Origin: Paracoccaceae bacterium | GTDB lineage: Bacteria > Pseudomonadota > Alphaproteobacteria > Rhodobacterales > Rhodobacteraceae | Reading direction: 5' to 3' | NCBI GenBank assembly: GCA_024742405.1 | Contig: JANSYP010000001.1 | Span: forward strand, 744,001 to 808,000 | DNA: 64,000 bases | Part shown: in pieces, positions 41,248 through 49,484 of the stretch | Position numbering within the stretch: position 1 is the first letter of the stretch | Layout of the letters: every line of letters begins with the position of its first letter | Made by a program: the position numbers and the translations under genes | Notes under the pieces: generated by a model | Seen by the model: the letters and a program-made list of their open reading frames with translations, nothing else | Databases searched by the model: none | What the model was told of the DNA's origin: nothing

Positions 41248-41970
41248 ATGCGTAAGCTCTATCAATATCTGTCGGCACTTCTTCTAACCCTGCTCGTGGG
41301 GTTCGCCCTCGGCGTTCTCGCGACCGTGAACATCGATGATGTGCCGCGCTCCTACAAGCTATCCAACTCGCCGTTCAGCGGGGTTCGCGCCGGGGATCTT
41401 CACGCGGTCTCCGCGGACGGGCTGACCCGGGAGCGGCTCTGTCACGTAAGCCTGCGTGCGGAAGGCCGGAATGAGGTCATCGTCGACCGGCTTTATGTCA
41501 ATATTATCGCACAATTTGTTCCCGATTTCATTTTGGAGCTTCTGCCGAGCGGAAACAGCGAAAACTCGGATGGCTCTTTGCATTTCGTCGGGCAGTACAC
41601 GGAGCTTCGTAACAGGGCGGTCAGTCAGGTGCCTGCCTTTTGCGAAAAGCTCGTGCTTGAAAGTCTGAACCGCCGTGAAAAACTCTGCATTGTCTCACAG
41701 TCTCTCATTCCGACGAGAGATGCCGTCGCCTATAGCGCATTTAAGTATTCGACCTGGCAATACATTCCGCAGGGCGCGATGTTTGAGCGTAACGACGTGG
41801 AAAGGCACGACTGGGTAGACCGACATCTCGCCGAGCCCTGCCCGACGGTTCCACTCCCCGATTGGCCGGTGCTTGTGCGTGACTTCTTCAAGCTTGTGAC
41901 CGATCGCGACCCCCCCACGCAGACGAGCGCGCGCCAGCCGCCTTACGCAGGCGGTGCGCCGCGGGCCTAG
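41248..41970 (+). CDS. Membrane-anchored protein of unknown function
   Basis: 240 residues. One N-terminal hydrophobic helix ([19 protein letters not shown], about 6-25) then a soluble domain rich in beta pattern, with cysteines at CHVS, FCEK, LCIV and CPTV that could pair in the periplasm. No family is recognised. It directly follows the 42-residue secreted peptide gene. The A+T content of parts of this gene is higher than in its neighbours (for example 41490-41620), which may hint at transfer. Its stop overlaps the 3' end of convergent apt by four bases. Confidence 0.75.
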   Translation: MRKLYQYLSALLLTLLVGFALGVLATVNIDDVPRSYKLSNSPFSGVRAGDLHAVSADGLTRERLCHVSLRAEGRNEVIVDRLYVNIIAQFVPDFILELLPSGNSENSDGSLHFVGQYTELRNRAVSQVPAFCEKLVLESLNRREKLCIVSQSLIPTRDAVAYSAFKYSTWQYIPQGAMFERNDVERHDWVDRHLAEPCPTVPLPDWPVLVRDFFKLVTDRDPPTQTSARQPPYAGGAPRA

Positions 41971-42512
41971 GCCCCCGCGTAGGCGCACAGTGCATGGACA
42001 TCGTAGCCGAGCGCTTCCAGCCGTGCGCGCCCGCCCAGATCGGGCAGATCGACCACGAAGGCGCAGCTCACGACATCGCCGCCCAACCGCTCGACCAGCT
42101 TGATACCGGCTTCCGCCGTGCCGCCGGTGGCAAGCAAATCGTCGACGATCAGCACCGTCTGGCCCGCCTCGATCGCGTCGTCATGGATCTCCACCGTCGC
42201 CTGACCGTATTCCAGCGTGTAGTCTTGGGCAATCGTCGGTCCGGGCAGCTTGCCCTTCTTGCGCACCGGCACGAACCCGCAGGAGAGCTGGTGCGCCACC
42301 GCGCCGCCGAGGATGAAGCCGCGCGCCTCAAGACCCACGACATAGTCGATCCGCCGCCCGGCATAGGGCGCGACCAACTGATCCACCGCCATGCGGAACC
42401 CCCGTGCATTGGCAAAAAGCGTGGTGACATCTCGGAACATGATCCCCTCATGGGGGAAATCGGGGATCGAGCGGATATAGTCCTCCACGCGCGCGGCTTG
42501 GATGTCTTTCAT
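41967..42512 (-). CDS. apt: Adenine phosphoribosyltransferase
   Basis: 181 residues. Converts adenine and PRPP to AMP in purine salvage. The family N-terminus ([21 protein letters not shown]), the [13 protein letters not shown] loop, RKKGKLPG and the PRPP-binding [13 protein letters not shown] are all present and length is standard. The start codon lies two bases after the stop of the LysE gene on the same strand. The methylthioadenosine phosphorylase nearby on the same strand releases adenine, the substrate of this enzyme, so the two act in sequence. Confidence 0.97.
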   Translation of the reverse strand: MKDIQAARVEDYIRSIPDFPHEGIMFRDVTTLFANARGFRMAVDQLVAPYAGRRIDYVVGLEARGFILGGAVAHQLSCGFVPVRKKGKLPGPTIAQDYTLEYGQATVEIHDDAIEAGQTVLIVDDLLATGGTAEAGIKLVERLGGDVVSCAFVVDLPDLGGRARLEALGYDVHALCAYAGA

Positions 42513-42514
42513 GG

Positions 42515-43156
42515 TCAGGCGGCCCTTTTCATCGTGGCGGTCATGACCCCCAGACCGATCAGCACCGCCCCTCCGGAACGGCTGAGCCAGCGCACGACGC
42601 GGGGGCGCGCGAAACGGGTCCGCAACCTGTCCGCCAAAAGCGCATAGGCTAGGGCGTTCAGGGCCGCGAGCCCGACGAAGGTGGCGATCAGCACTGCGAC
42701 CTGCGGCGCCGACGGTATCTCTGTGTCGAGGAACTGCGGTACGAGGGCAAGAAAAAAGCCGATGGATTTCGGGTTCAGCGCGGTGACGGCGGCGGCGTGG
42801 ACGAAGGGCGCCGTGGATCGGGGCGCACCAGTCTGCGCTTCGCCGGGCAGCGGATACATGATGAGCCCGCCCGGTGCATGGCGCAACATCCGCCATCCCA
42901 ACCAGACCAGATAGGCCGCGCCTGTCCACTTCGCGAGCGTGAAAAGCTTTGCCGATGCCAGGATCACCGCACCCAGCCCCAGCACCGACAGGCTCATGGC
43001 CAGCAGATGTCCCGCCGCCACCCCGAGTGCCGTCGCCGCGGCCACGCACCGCCCCCGGCTCAGGGCATAGGACAGGACCAGCACGACCGTCGGGCCAGGG
43101 ATGATCAGCAACAGCGCTGAAGTGGCCACAAAGGCAAGCCAGAGGTCGAGCGGCAT
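42515..43156 (-). CDS. LysE/RhtB-family amino-acid exporter
   Basis: 213 residues with about five to six membrane helices. Family start [28 protein letters not shown] contains the conserved PGP, followed by [21 protein letters not shown] and the [15 protein letters not shown] motif. Exports amino acids or derivatives such as homoserine or threonine; substrate unknown. It sits 138 bases after mtnP and is coupled to apt, so it may be co-expressed with the salvage genes without a direct role there. Confidence 0.92.
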   Translation of the reverse strand: MPLDLWLAFVATSALLLIIPGPTVVLVLSYALSRGRCVAAATALGVAAGHLLAMSLSVLGLGAVILASAKLFTLAKWTGAAYLVWLGWRMLRHAPGGLIMYPLPGEAQTGAPRSTAPFVHAAAVTALNPKSIGFFLALVPQFLDTEIPSAPQVAVLIATFVGLAALNALAYALLADRLRTRFARPRVVRWLSRSGGAVLIGLGVMTATMKRAA

Positions 43157-43294
43157 GGGGCGTTTCCTGGTAACTCCCTCCCAGCTAACGCGCCAATTTG
43201 TGGACAGTCACTTTACAAATCAGGGATTTGCGGAATGTAACGCGGAACTCACGCTCCGCCGCGGTGCGAAGCGGAAATCACGTCCCCGCAGGGT

Positions 43295-44179
43295 CTAGCC
43301 CGCACCCAGAACCCGCCCCGCCACGGCGTCGAGCTTGGCCAGCAGCGCGGGGTCACGGGCGTCCGGCGCCGTCAGGATGGCGTATTCCAGCGCGCGGTCG
43401 CAGCCATGGGGGCAGGGGGCGCGTTCGCCTCCGAGCCGCTCGGGCAGGCCCGCGACCAGCGCCCGGGCCTTGTCGGCGTTCCCCGTCAGCGTGGCGATGA
43501 TGTCGGTGATGTCCACGGCGCCGTGGTCCGGATGCCAGCTGTCATAGTCGGTGACCATGGCGACGGAGGCGTAGCAGAGCTCGGCCTCGCGGGCGAGCTT
43601 GGCCTCTGGCATGTTGGTCATGCCGATCACGTCGCAGCCCCAGACCTCGCGATACATCTTGCTTTCGGCCATGGAACTGAACTGCGGCCCCTCCATTGCC
43701 AAGTACGTGCCGCCTTCATGGACAGTGACCCCCGCGGCGCGCGCCGCGTCGGCGCAGGCCGCGCCCAGCCGCGGGCAGGTCGGGTGGGCGACCGACACAT
43801 GTCCGACGCAACCGGTGCCAAAGAATGACTTCTCCCGCGCGAATGTCCGGTCGATGAAATCGTTGACGATGACGAAGTGCCCCGGCGCCATCTCCTCGCG
43901 GAAGGACCCGCAGGCCGAGACGCTGACCACGTCGGTCACGCCCAGCCGTTTCAGCGCGTCGATATTGGCGCGGTAAGGCACGGTGGTCGGGCTGTGGACA
44001 TGGCCCCGGCCATGGCGCGGCAGAAAGGCCATCGGCACACCGCCGAGCCGCCCGGTCAGGATCGCGTCGGACGGCGCGCCCCACGGGCTTTCGACCGTCA
44101 CCCAGTCGGCACCTTCGAGGCCGTCCATGTCATAGACCCCGGACCCGCCGATCACCCCGATCATCGTCTCACCCATCAT
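43295..44179 (-). CDS. mtnP: S-methyl-5'-thioadenosine phosphorylase
   Basis: 294 residues. Phosphorolysis of 5'-methylthioadenosine to adenine and methylthioribose-1-phosphate in the methionine salvage pathway. Family motifs: IGVIGGSGVYDMDGL (phosphate loop), FLPRHGRGHVHSPTTVPYRAN, VSVSACGSFREEM, and the substrate region GGTYLAMEGPQFSSMAES. The first methionine is used; an internal one five codons on is also possible. It heads the minus-strand group mtnP-lysE-apt and diverges from the MarR-GNAT gene. Confidence 0.96.
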   Translation of the reverse strand: MMGETMIGVIGGSGVYDMDGLEGADWVTVESPWGAPSDAILTGRLGGVPMAFLPRHGRGHVHSPTTVPYRANIDALKRLGVTDVVSVSACGSFREEMAPGHFVIVNDFIDRTFAREKSFFGTGCVGHVSVAHPTCPRLGAACADAARAAGVTVHEGGTYLAMEGPQFSSMAESKMYREVWGCDVIGMTNMPEAKLAREAELCYASVAMVTDYDSWHPDHGAVDITDIIATLTGNADKARALVAGLPERLGGERAPCPHGCDRALEYAILTAPDARDPALLAKLDAVAGRVLGAG

Positions 44180-44243
44180 GCTCTCCGATCTCGCTGCATG
44201 GCGGCGACGCTAGGCAAGGCGCGGGACAGGCGCAATGCGGAGT

Positions 44244-44287
44244 TTGACCCAAGCGGGCGACCTCAATATAGTTGTATTATACAACTA
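44244..44287 (+). promoter_or_regulatory. Promoter with overlapping palindromic operator of the MarR-GNAT gene
   Basis: TTGACC (44244-44249) and TATAGT (44267-44272) are separated by 17 bases, a good sigma-70-type promoter. A near-perfect palindrome, TAGTTGTA at 44269-44276 and TACAACTA at 44280-44287 around TTA, overlaps the -10 box and the transcription start. MarR proteins bind such about 20-bp dyads, so autorepression by the encoded MarR domain is likely. It may also touch the divergent mtnP promoter. Confidence 0.75.
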
Positions 44288-44299
44288 ATGGAGCTTGCC

Positions 44300-45304
44300 A
44301 TGGTACAACCCGATCTGGTGACCGGCGTCCGTGCGGCCTCGCGCGAACTGGTGCGGACCTGGGGGTTTCTGGGCCGCAGCGTGGCGGGCACGGACCTGCC
44401 GGGCTCGGCAGTTCACGCCCTGATCGAAATCGGGCTCGGTACGGGTGTTTCTGCCCGCGAGTTGTGCGACCGTCTGAGGTTGGAGAAGTCCACCGTCAGC
44501 CGTCTGCTGCGGTCTCTGGCCGAGCGTGGTCTGATCCGCGAAGAACCCTCGGCTGTGGACGGGCGGGCCAAGAAGCTCTTTCTAACCGCGGCAGGCCGGC
44601 AGACCCTCGATGTGATCGACAGGACCGCCGCGGCGCAGGTCCGCGATGCTCTGGACCGGATGGACGGCCCCGCCCAGCGGCGTGTCCTCCACGGGCTGCA
44701 GGATTACGCCGCTGCGCTCTGCCCCATGGGGCAGGGCCGCAAAGGCGAACAGCCGAACTATGAGATCCTGCGCGGCTACACAGACGGGCTTGTGGGGCGC
44801 ATGGCCGAGATCTTCGCCGTGAGGATTCAGCCGATCTATCCGTTCGGTCGCGCCTTCGAATGCAAGGTCGCGCGGGAACTGGCAGAGTTCATGGAGCGGG
44901 CGGAACGCCCCATGAACGGCACCTGGGCGGCCTATCTCGGCGGCCAGATCGTCGGCGGGATCACCATCGATGGCGAAAACCTGGGGCATGGCCGCGCCCA
45001 TCTGCGCTGGTTCGCGATGGCTGAGGCCGCGGACGGGCAGGGGATCGGCAAGGCGCTGCTGCGCGCGGCGGTCGCCCATTGCGACGCCCAAGGCTTTGCA
45101 GAGACCCATCTCTGGACGCTCAAGGGCCTCGACGCGGCCCGCAGCCTCTATGAACGCGAGGGCTTCGCGCTGGCCGAGGAATTCACCGGAGACCAGTGGG
45201 GCGCGTCCGTCACCGAGCAAAAATTCGTCCGTGCCGCTCCGACACAGACGTCGGCTCAATCATCGGGGCGGGCGAGCTCAAAGACCTCGGCGACCCGCGC
45301 GTAG
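44300..45304 (+). CDS. MarR-type regulator fused to a GNAT N-acetyltransferase
   Basis: 334 residues in two domains. Residues about 1-145: winged-helix MarR domain (LCDRLRLEKSTVSRLLRSLAERGLI, EPSAVDGRAKKLFLTAAGR). Residues about 155-315: GNAT domain with the acetyl-CoA loop seen in AEAADGQGIGKALLRAAV and the late LYEREGFALAEEF. Such fusions are known among bacteria but substrates are generally unknown. The ATG at 44300 follows GGAG; a first ATG at 44288 abuts the operator and lacks a ribosome site. The last about 16 codons overlap the convergent flavin reductase gene by 49 bases. Confidence 0.9.
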   Translation: MVQPDLVTGVRAASRELVRTWGFLGRSVAGTDLPGSAVHALIEIGLGTGVSARELCDRLRLEKSTVSRLLRSLAERGLIREEPSAVDGRAKKLFLTAAGRQTLDVIDRTAAAQVRDALDRMDGPAQRRVLHGLQDYAAALCPMGQGRKGEQPNYEILRGYTDGLVGRMAEIFAVRIQPIYPFGRAFECKVARELAEFMERAERPMNGTWAAYLGGQIVGGITIDGENLGHGRAHLRWFAMAEAADGQGIGKALLRAAVAHCDAQGFAETHLWTLKGLDAARSLYEREGFALAEEFTGDQWGASVTEQKFVRAAPTQTSAQSSGRASSKTSATRA

Positions 45305-45861
45305 TCCCGGTATCCCATCCGCGCCAGCGGCTGATAACGAGTGACGTCGAACCGCCCATCGACCACACAATCGTCGCGCAGATGCACGCCGGTGACCTCG
45401 CCGAAGGTGACGAAATTCGCCTCACCCGGCAGCTGCACGATCTGGGTCAGCCGGCATTCCAGGTTGGCCGGGGCGTCGGCGACACGCGAACAGGGGATCG
45501 TCTGGCATTCCGCCCGCGCTACGCCCGCACGGTCGAACTCATCGACCTCCCTGGGATAACCGCCGGAGGTGACATTCATCACATCGCGCATCCCGTGGCC
45601 GACGATATTGACGCAGAACACACCTGTTTCGCGGATATTGGCGGTGCTGTCCTTGGTGCCGTCCCGGTCGGGCTTGGCCGCGGTGGAGGCGAACATGACC
45701 TGCGGTGGCACATAGGCCACCGCGTTGAAGAAGGAATAGGGCGCGAGGTTCTCCGACCCGTCGCTGCCCCGGGTCGAGATCCATCCGATGGGCCGCGGCG
45801 TGACCACAGCGTTGAACGGGTTGTGGGGCAGGCCATGGCCGTCCTTGGGCTCATAGAACAT
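45256..45861 (-). CDS. Flavin-reductase-like FMN-binding protein
   Basis: 201 residues of the flavin reductase (FMN-binding split-barrel) family. Visible motifs: VVTPRPIGWISTRGSDGSEN, LAPYSFFNAVAYVPPQVMFAS and DTxxNIRETGVFCVNIV-like segment (DSTANIRETGVFCVNIVG). Members reduce FMN with NAD(P)H or act in flavin-dependent monooxygenase systems. No monooxygenase gene adjoins. The 3' end overlaps the tail of the MarR-GNAT gene, an unusually long convergent overlap. Confidence 0.9.
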   Translation of the reverse strand: MFYEPKDGHGLPHNPFNAVVTPRPIGWISTRGSDGSENLAPYSFFNAVAYVPPQVMFASTAAKPDRDGTKDSTANIRETGVFCVNIVGHGMRDVMNVTSGGYPREVDEFDRAGVARAECQTIPCSRVADAPANLECRLTQIVQLPGEANFVTFGEVTGVHLRDDCVVDGRFDVTRYQPLARMGYRDYARVAEVFELARPDD

Positions 45862-45926
45862 CGCGCATCTCCGTCATCTGACGGGGGCCTAGCGCGGATC
45901 GGTGCCGGGTGCCAGCGCCGCTGCGT

Positions 45927-46145
45927 TCAGCCCAAGGCGGCCCGCGCCCGCCCCGCGCGATGCGCCTGCGCGGCCCGGCTGGGGCGCCGCGCAAGGGCCC
46001 GGACCGCACCCATCAGCGACAGTATCGCGGCGCGCCGTTTCCGCGCGCGGAACTCGACTTCCATTTCTGCAAAGCGTTTCCGCTCGTTTTGATATTCAGT
46101 CAGCGGGGCGGTTGGGATATTCAGCGGCATTATCACGGGCATCAT
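45927..46145 (-). CDS. Small basic protein of unknown function
   Basis: 72 residues, arginine- and alanine-rich, with a helix-forming middle (YQNERKRFAEMEVEFRARKRR). No family recognised. It lies in the 370-base gap between the flavin reductase gene and the divergent LysR gene and has GGAGACCGGTC upstream of its ATG. It could be real and controlled with the LysR gene, or a chance frame. Confidence 0.5.
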   Translation of the reverse strand: MMPVIMPLNIPTAPLTEYQNERKRFAEMEVEFRARKRRAAILSLMGAVRALARRPSRAAQAHRAGRARAALG

Positions 46146-46231
46146 GACCGGTCTCCTTCTTGGGCTGCGTCAGAGCTAGCGACCCGATCGCACGCCGCAG
46201 AGCCCCCGGAATCGGAGGTGGAGTTTCAGAA

Positions 46232-47059
46232 ATGAAAACCGACACCGACTGGAACGATCTGGCCTACTTCTCGGCCATCGCGCGGACCGGCGGGCTTGCC
46301 CGCGCCGCGGCGTCGCTGGGGGTCAGTGCGGCCACGCTCAGCCGCCGGATGAAGGCGTTCGAGACAGGGCTCGGACGGCGGCTCTTCGTTCATGGCGCCG
46401 AAGGCTACGCGCTGACCGCCGACGGCCGCGCCCTGGCCGAACGCACCCGCAGCATGGAGGACACCGCCCGGCAGATCGCGATGTGGCGCGACGAGGCGCT
46501 GGGGCCGGTCTGCGTGCGGATCTCGGCCGGGGCCTGGACGGCGCTCGATCTTGCCGAGCGATTGTCGGAGTACTGGACGCCTGCGGCGATCTGGCTGCCC
46601 GAGTTCATGTATTGCGATCTCGATCTCGACATCGCCCGGCGCGAGGTCGATATAGGCGTGCGCAACCGACGGCCCGATCAGCCCTGGGTCGCACGCCAGC
46701 AGATCGGCTGGGTCGACTACGGCGTCTATGCCGCCAACGAGCGAGTCGACGGCTGGATTGGTCCATCCTGGGACGCGCCCGTAACCCCCTCGATCCGCTG
46801 GATTCAGGAGCGCTACGGCCCGCAGATCGTCACCAAGGCGAATAGCCCGCACCTAGCCTCGGCATTGGCGCGCGCCGGGATCGGGCGGGTCGTGCTGCCG
46901 ATGTTCATCGGGGAACGGACCGAGGGGCTGGTGCGGGTCTCCGAGCCCATCGCGGAGCTGCGTAGCGAACAATGGCTGGTCTCCCACCATGAGGGGCGCA
47001 ACGAGCCGCCGGTTCGTGCCGCGCTCGACGCCATTGCGGGCTACCTCGCGCGGCGCTGA
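46232..47059 (+). CDS. LysR-family transcriptional regulator
   Basis: 275 residues. N-terminal helix-turn-helix (LAYFSAIARTGGLARAAASLGVSAATLSRRMKAFE in two parts of the family pattern, about 9-45) followed by a LysR effector domain (VDIGVRNRRPDQPW). The ATG at 46232 has GGAGGTGGAG upstream. Targets unknown; the small protein gene at 46145 is divergent and the GNAT gene follows 52 bases after, either of which could be controlled. Confidence 0.9.
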   Translation: MKTDTDWNDLAYFSAIARTGGLARAAASLGVSAATLSRRMKAFETGLGRRLFVHGAEGYALTADGRALAERTRSMEDTARQIAMWRDEALGPVCVRISAGAWTALDLAERLSEYWTPAAIWLPEFMYCDLDLDIARREVDIGVRNRRPDQPWVARQQIGWVDYGVYAANERVDGWIGPSWDAPVTPSIRWIQERYGPQIVTKANSPHLASALARAGIGRVVLPMFIGERTEGLVRVSEPIAELRSEQWLVSHHEGRNEPPVRAALDAIAGYLARR

Positions 47060-47111
47060 CGCAGCACCGGACACCCCGCGCGTTTGCACCCTTGGAGCCG
47101 CTCGGCCCCTT

Positions 47112-47681
47112 ATGCTACCCCCGCCGTCAGCGCAGTTGCCGGAGCGGCGGACCACTCCCGTGTATCATCTCAGCGAAGAAACCGACGAGGACTGGTGGGA
47201 GGTCGAGGCACTCTATGACGTGGCCTTCGGGCCGGGCCGCATGGGGCTGTCGTCCTACCGGCTGCGCGACGGCAGCGCGCCGGTGACGGGGCTGTCGACA
47301 AAGGCGCGCGACGCCGACGGCATCCTCGCGGGGGCGGTGCGCTACTGGCCGATCACCGTGGGTGATGCGGCGGCGCTGCTGCTGGGGCCGATCGCGGTGC
47401 ACCCGACCCGGCAGGGCGAGGGGCTGGGCGGGCTCCTGATCTCCGACAGTCTGGACCGGGCGCGCGGGCAGGGCTGGCAGCGGGTGCTGCTGATCGGGGA
47501 TGCGCCCTACTATGGCCGCTTCGGATTTGACCGTCTCCAGGGGGCCGAAATGCCGCCGCCGACCAATCCCGACCGGGTCTTGGGGCTGGCGCTCTTGCCC
47601 GGCGCGTGGGACGGGGTTCTTGGACCGGTGGCCCCGGCGCCCCATATTGGGTCCATGAGCGCGCGAGCCCGCCATGCCTGA
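47112..47681 (+). CDS. GNAT-family N-acetyltransferase (YhbS-like)
   Basis: 189 residues. Acetyl-CoA-binding region seen in LGPIAVHPTRQGEGLGGLLISDSLDRARGQGW (split around residue 100), followed by VLLIGDAPYYGRFGF, typical of the YhbS-type subgroup. Acceptor unknown. The start is uncertain: ATG 47112 is taken, GTG 47160 just before YHLSEETDEDWWEVE is equally possible. It overlaps the EcsC gene by eight bases. Confidence 0.88.
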   Translation: MLPPPSAQLPERRTTPVYHLSEETDEDWWEVEALYDVAFGPGRMGLSSYRLRDGSAPVTGLSTKARDADGILAGAVRYWPITVGDAAALLLGPIAVHPTRQGEGLGGLLISDSLDRARGQGWQRVLLIGDAPYYGRFGFDRLQGAEMPPPTNPDRVLGLALLPGAWDGVLGPVAPAPHIGSMSARARHA

Positions 47682-48453
47682 CACGAAACTGCCCGCCCGA
47701 CGCCCCGACGCGCCGGATATGGACACAATCGTCGCGCGGTTCCGGGCGGCGGACAATCTGTTGATGCGCAGCATCAACCAGCTCGGCAGCGGGATCGAGG
47801 CCGCGACCGGCCGGATGGGCCCGGCACCCCGGGCGGCCATCGAAACGGCGCTGCGGGCCTCGCTCGACACCGCCTTCCGCGCCAGTGCAGCGACCGACAC
47901 CGGCCGCACGGGTCAGGCGCGCAGCTGGCGTGAAAGCGACAGCCTGCACCGGGCAGTCGCCACAGTGACCGGCGCACTGGGCGGGTTCTTCGGCACCGCC
48001 AGCAGTTTCGCCGAACTGCCCGTCGCCGTCACCGCGATCCTGCGCTCGATCCGGTCGGTGGCGCGGGATTATGGTTATGACCCGGACGATCCCGAGATCG
48101 CCCGAGAATGCCTGATCGTCTTCACCGCCGGCAGCCCCGACCGCTCCGACGACGGCGTCGACACGGCGTTTCTGAGCGCCCGGCTCGCCGTTTCGGGGGG
48201 CAGTGTGCAAAAGCTGATCGCCACAGTTTCCGCGCGCCTTGCCGGGATGCTGGGCCAAAAGCTCGGCGCCCAGACCCTGCCGGTGCTGGGCGCGGTGGGG
48301 GGGGCGACGGTCAACTACGCCTTCATGTCCTTCTATACCGAAATGGCCCATGTCTATTTTGGCCTCAAACGACTTTCGGAGGGCCGCGACCGCGAGGCCG
48401 TTCTGGCGGAATTCCGCGCAGCGGTGGCCGGAACCCGGATGGGCGGCCCCTAA
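47674..48453 (+). CDS. EcsC-family protein
   Basis: 259 residues of the EcsC family (named from Bacillus EcsC; function unclear). The central amphipathic region LGGFFGTASSFAELPVAVTAILRSI and the C-terminal GAVGGATVNYAFMSFYTEMAHVYF are typical. It has no signal peptide; the hydrophobic segments suggest peripheral membrane association. Translationally coupled to the GNAT gene (eight-base overlap), so the acetyltransferase and EcsC proteins may work together. Confidence 0.87.
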   Translation: MPDTKLPARRPDAPDMDTIVARFRAADNLLMRSINQLGSGIEAATGRMGPAPRAAIETALRASLDTAFRASAATDTGRTGQARSWRESDSLHRAVATVTGALGGFFGTASSFAELPVAVTAILRSIRSVARDYGYDPDDPEIARECLIVFTAGSPDRSDDGVDTAFLSARLAVSGGSVQKLIATVSARLAGMLGQKLGAQTLPVLGAVGGATVNYAFMSFYTEMAHVYFGLKRLSEGRDREAVLAEFRAAVAGTRMGGP

Positions 48454-48533
48454 ACCCGCTCCGGGTGTCTGGCGCGGGTTCTCAAAAACTCTCAAAAATC
48501 CTATCGTTCATGCAGCAATGAACGAGAAGAGCT

Positions 48534-49439
48534 ATGCCCGAACCCGCCAAGCTCTGCCTTCATGTTGGACTTGCCAAGGCCGGCAGCACCACTCTGCAGC
48601 AAGGCGTCTTTAGGCGTCTCGACACCGTCTACCATGCGCTGGAACGTAAGGGCGGACCTTACGACGAGCAGTCGAGCACATTCGGACAGCTCGTCCGTGG
48701 CGCGCGCGAGGGCAATCTGCTCGATTTCGACAAGGCGGGTTTCGCCCGCGATTTCGCGGCCTCCCGCCGCGCCGCGCCGGACCGGCCGCACCTTGTCTCC
48801 GAAGAACGGTTTTCCTGGTATCGCGGCTACTCCTTTCTGGAAAAGCCTACCCTGTTGCGCGAGCTCTTCGGCCCCGCCGAAATCCTGATCGTGATCCGCC
48901 GGCCAAGCGCGCTGCTGCGCTCGCTCTACGACCAAGAGCTGAAATTCCGGCGCTACGGGCTCGATACGTCCAAATCCTTTCCGGTCTGGGTCGACCGGGC
49001 GTTGCAGAACAGCGATCACCATCTGAGCCCCGCGAACATGCTCCGTTTTGACACCATCGCCGAAGCATTCGCGGAGGTGTTTGGGCGCGCCCATGTCCAC
49101 GTCGTACCTCTGGAATGGCTGCGCCGGGATCCACAGCGGTTCGCTGACGCGCTCGCCGGCTGTCTCGGTGTGGACGGAGGCGCGCTGGCGCCCCTGCTCG
49201 CCGCGCCTCCCAGGAACATGCGACCGCTGACCCCCAACGCGTTTGCGGCGGCGCGGGCGGTCAAGCGCGGTTTGTTGCTCCAGTACATCCAGCGCAGCCG
49301 CGCGATGATGGGGCGGCACACCGCGCTGCTGCAGCGGATCGACCGGTTCGCCGCCCCCCACATGGACAGGCTCTCGCGGCAATGGGAACTACCGCTGGAG
49401 CAGCTGGGCTACGACTGCGACCGAAGCCGCGCGGCCTAG
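48534..49439 (+). CDS. Sulfotransferase-family protein
   Basis: 301 residues. The PAPS 5'-phosphosulfate loop is seen in HVGLAKAGSTTLQQGVF (about 9-25) and the 3'-phosphate site in LIVIRRPSALLRSLYDQELKF (about 118-138), the arginine-serine pair of cytosolic-type sulfotransferases. Probably sulfates a carbohydrate or lipid. It is isolated from other PAPS genes. Note a sulfatase gene at 58 kb with a different, catabolic context. Ribosome site GAGAAGAG precedes the ATG. Confidence 0.82.
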   Translation: MPEPAKLCLHVGLAKAGSTTLQQGVFRRLDTVYHALERKGGPYDEQSSTFGQLVRGAREGNLLDFDKAGFARDFAASRRAAPDRPHLVSEERFSWYRGYSFLEKPTLLRELFGPAEILIVIRRPSALLRSLYDQELKFRRYGLDTSKSFPVWVDRALQNSDHHLSPANMLRFDTIAEAFAEVFGRAHVHVVPLEWLRRDPQRFADALAGCLGVDGGALAPLLAAPPRNMRPLTPNAFAAARAVKRGLLLQYIQRSRAMMGRHTALLQRIDRFAAPHMDRLSRQWELPLEQLGYDCDRSRAA

Positions 49440-49484
49440 ACAGCTCCCGCTTCCAGGCGACCCGCCCTGATAGTCGGCGTTGCT

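Noticed and set aside
42513-43049. N-terminal extension of apt to 43049
   Set aside because: It is a shifted reading of the LysE gene; the standard Apt start is at 42512.
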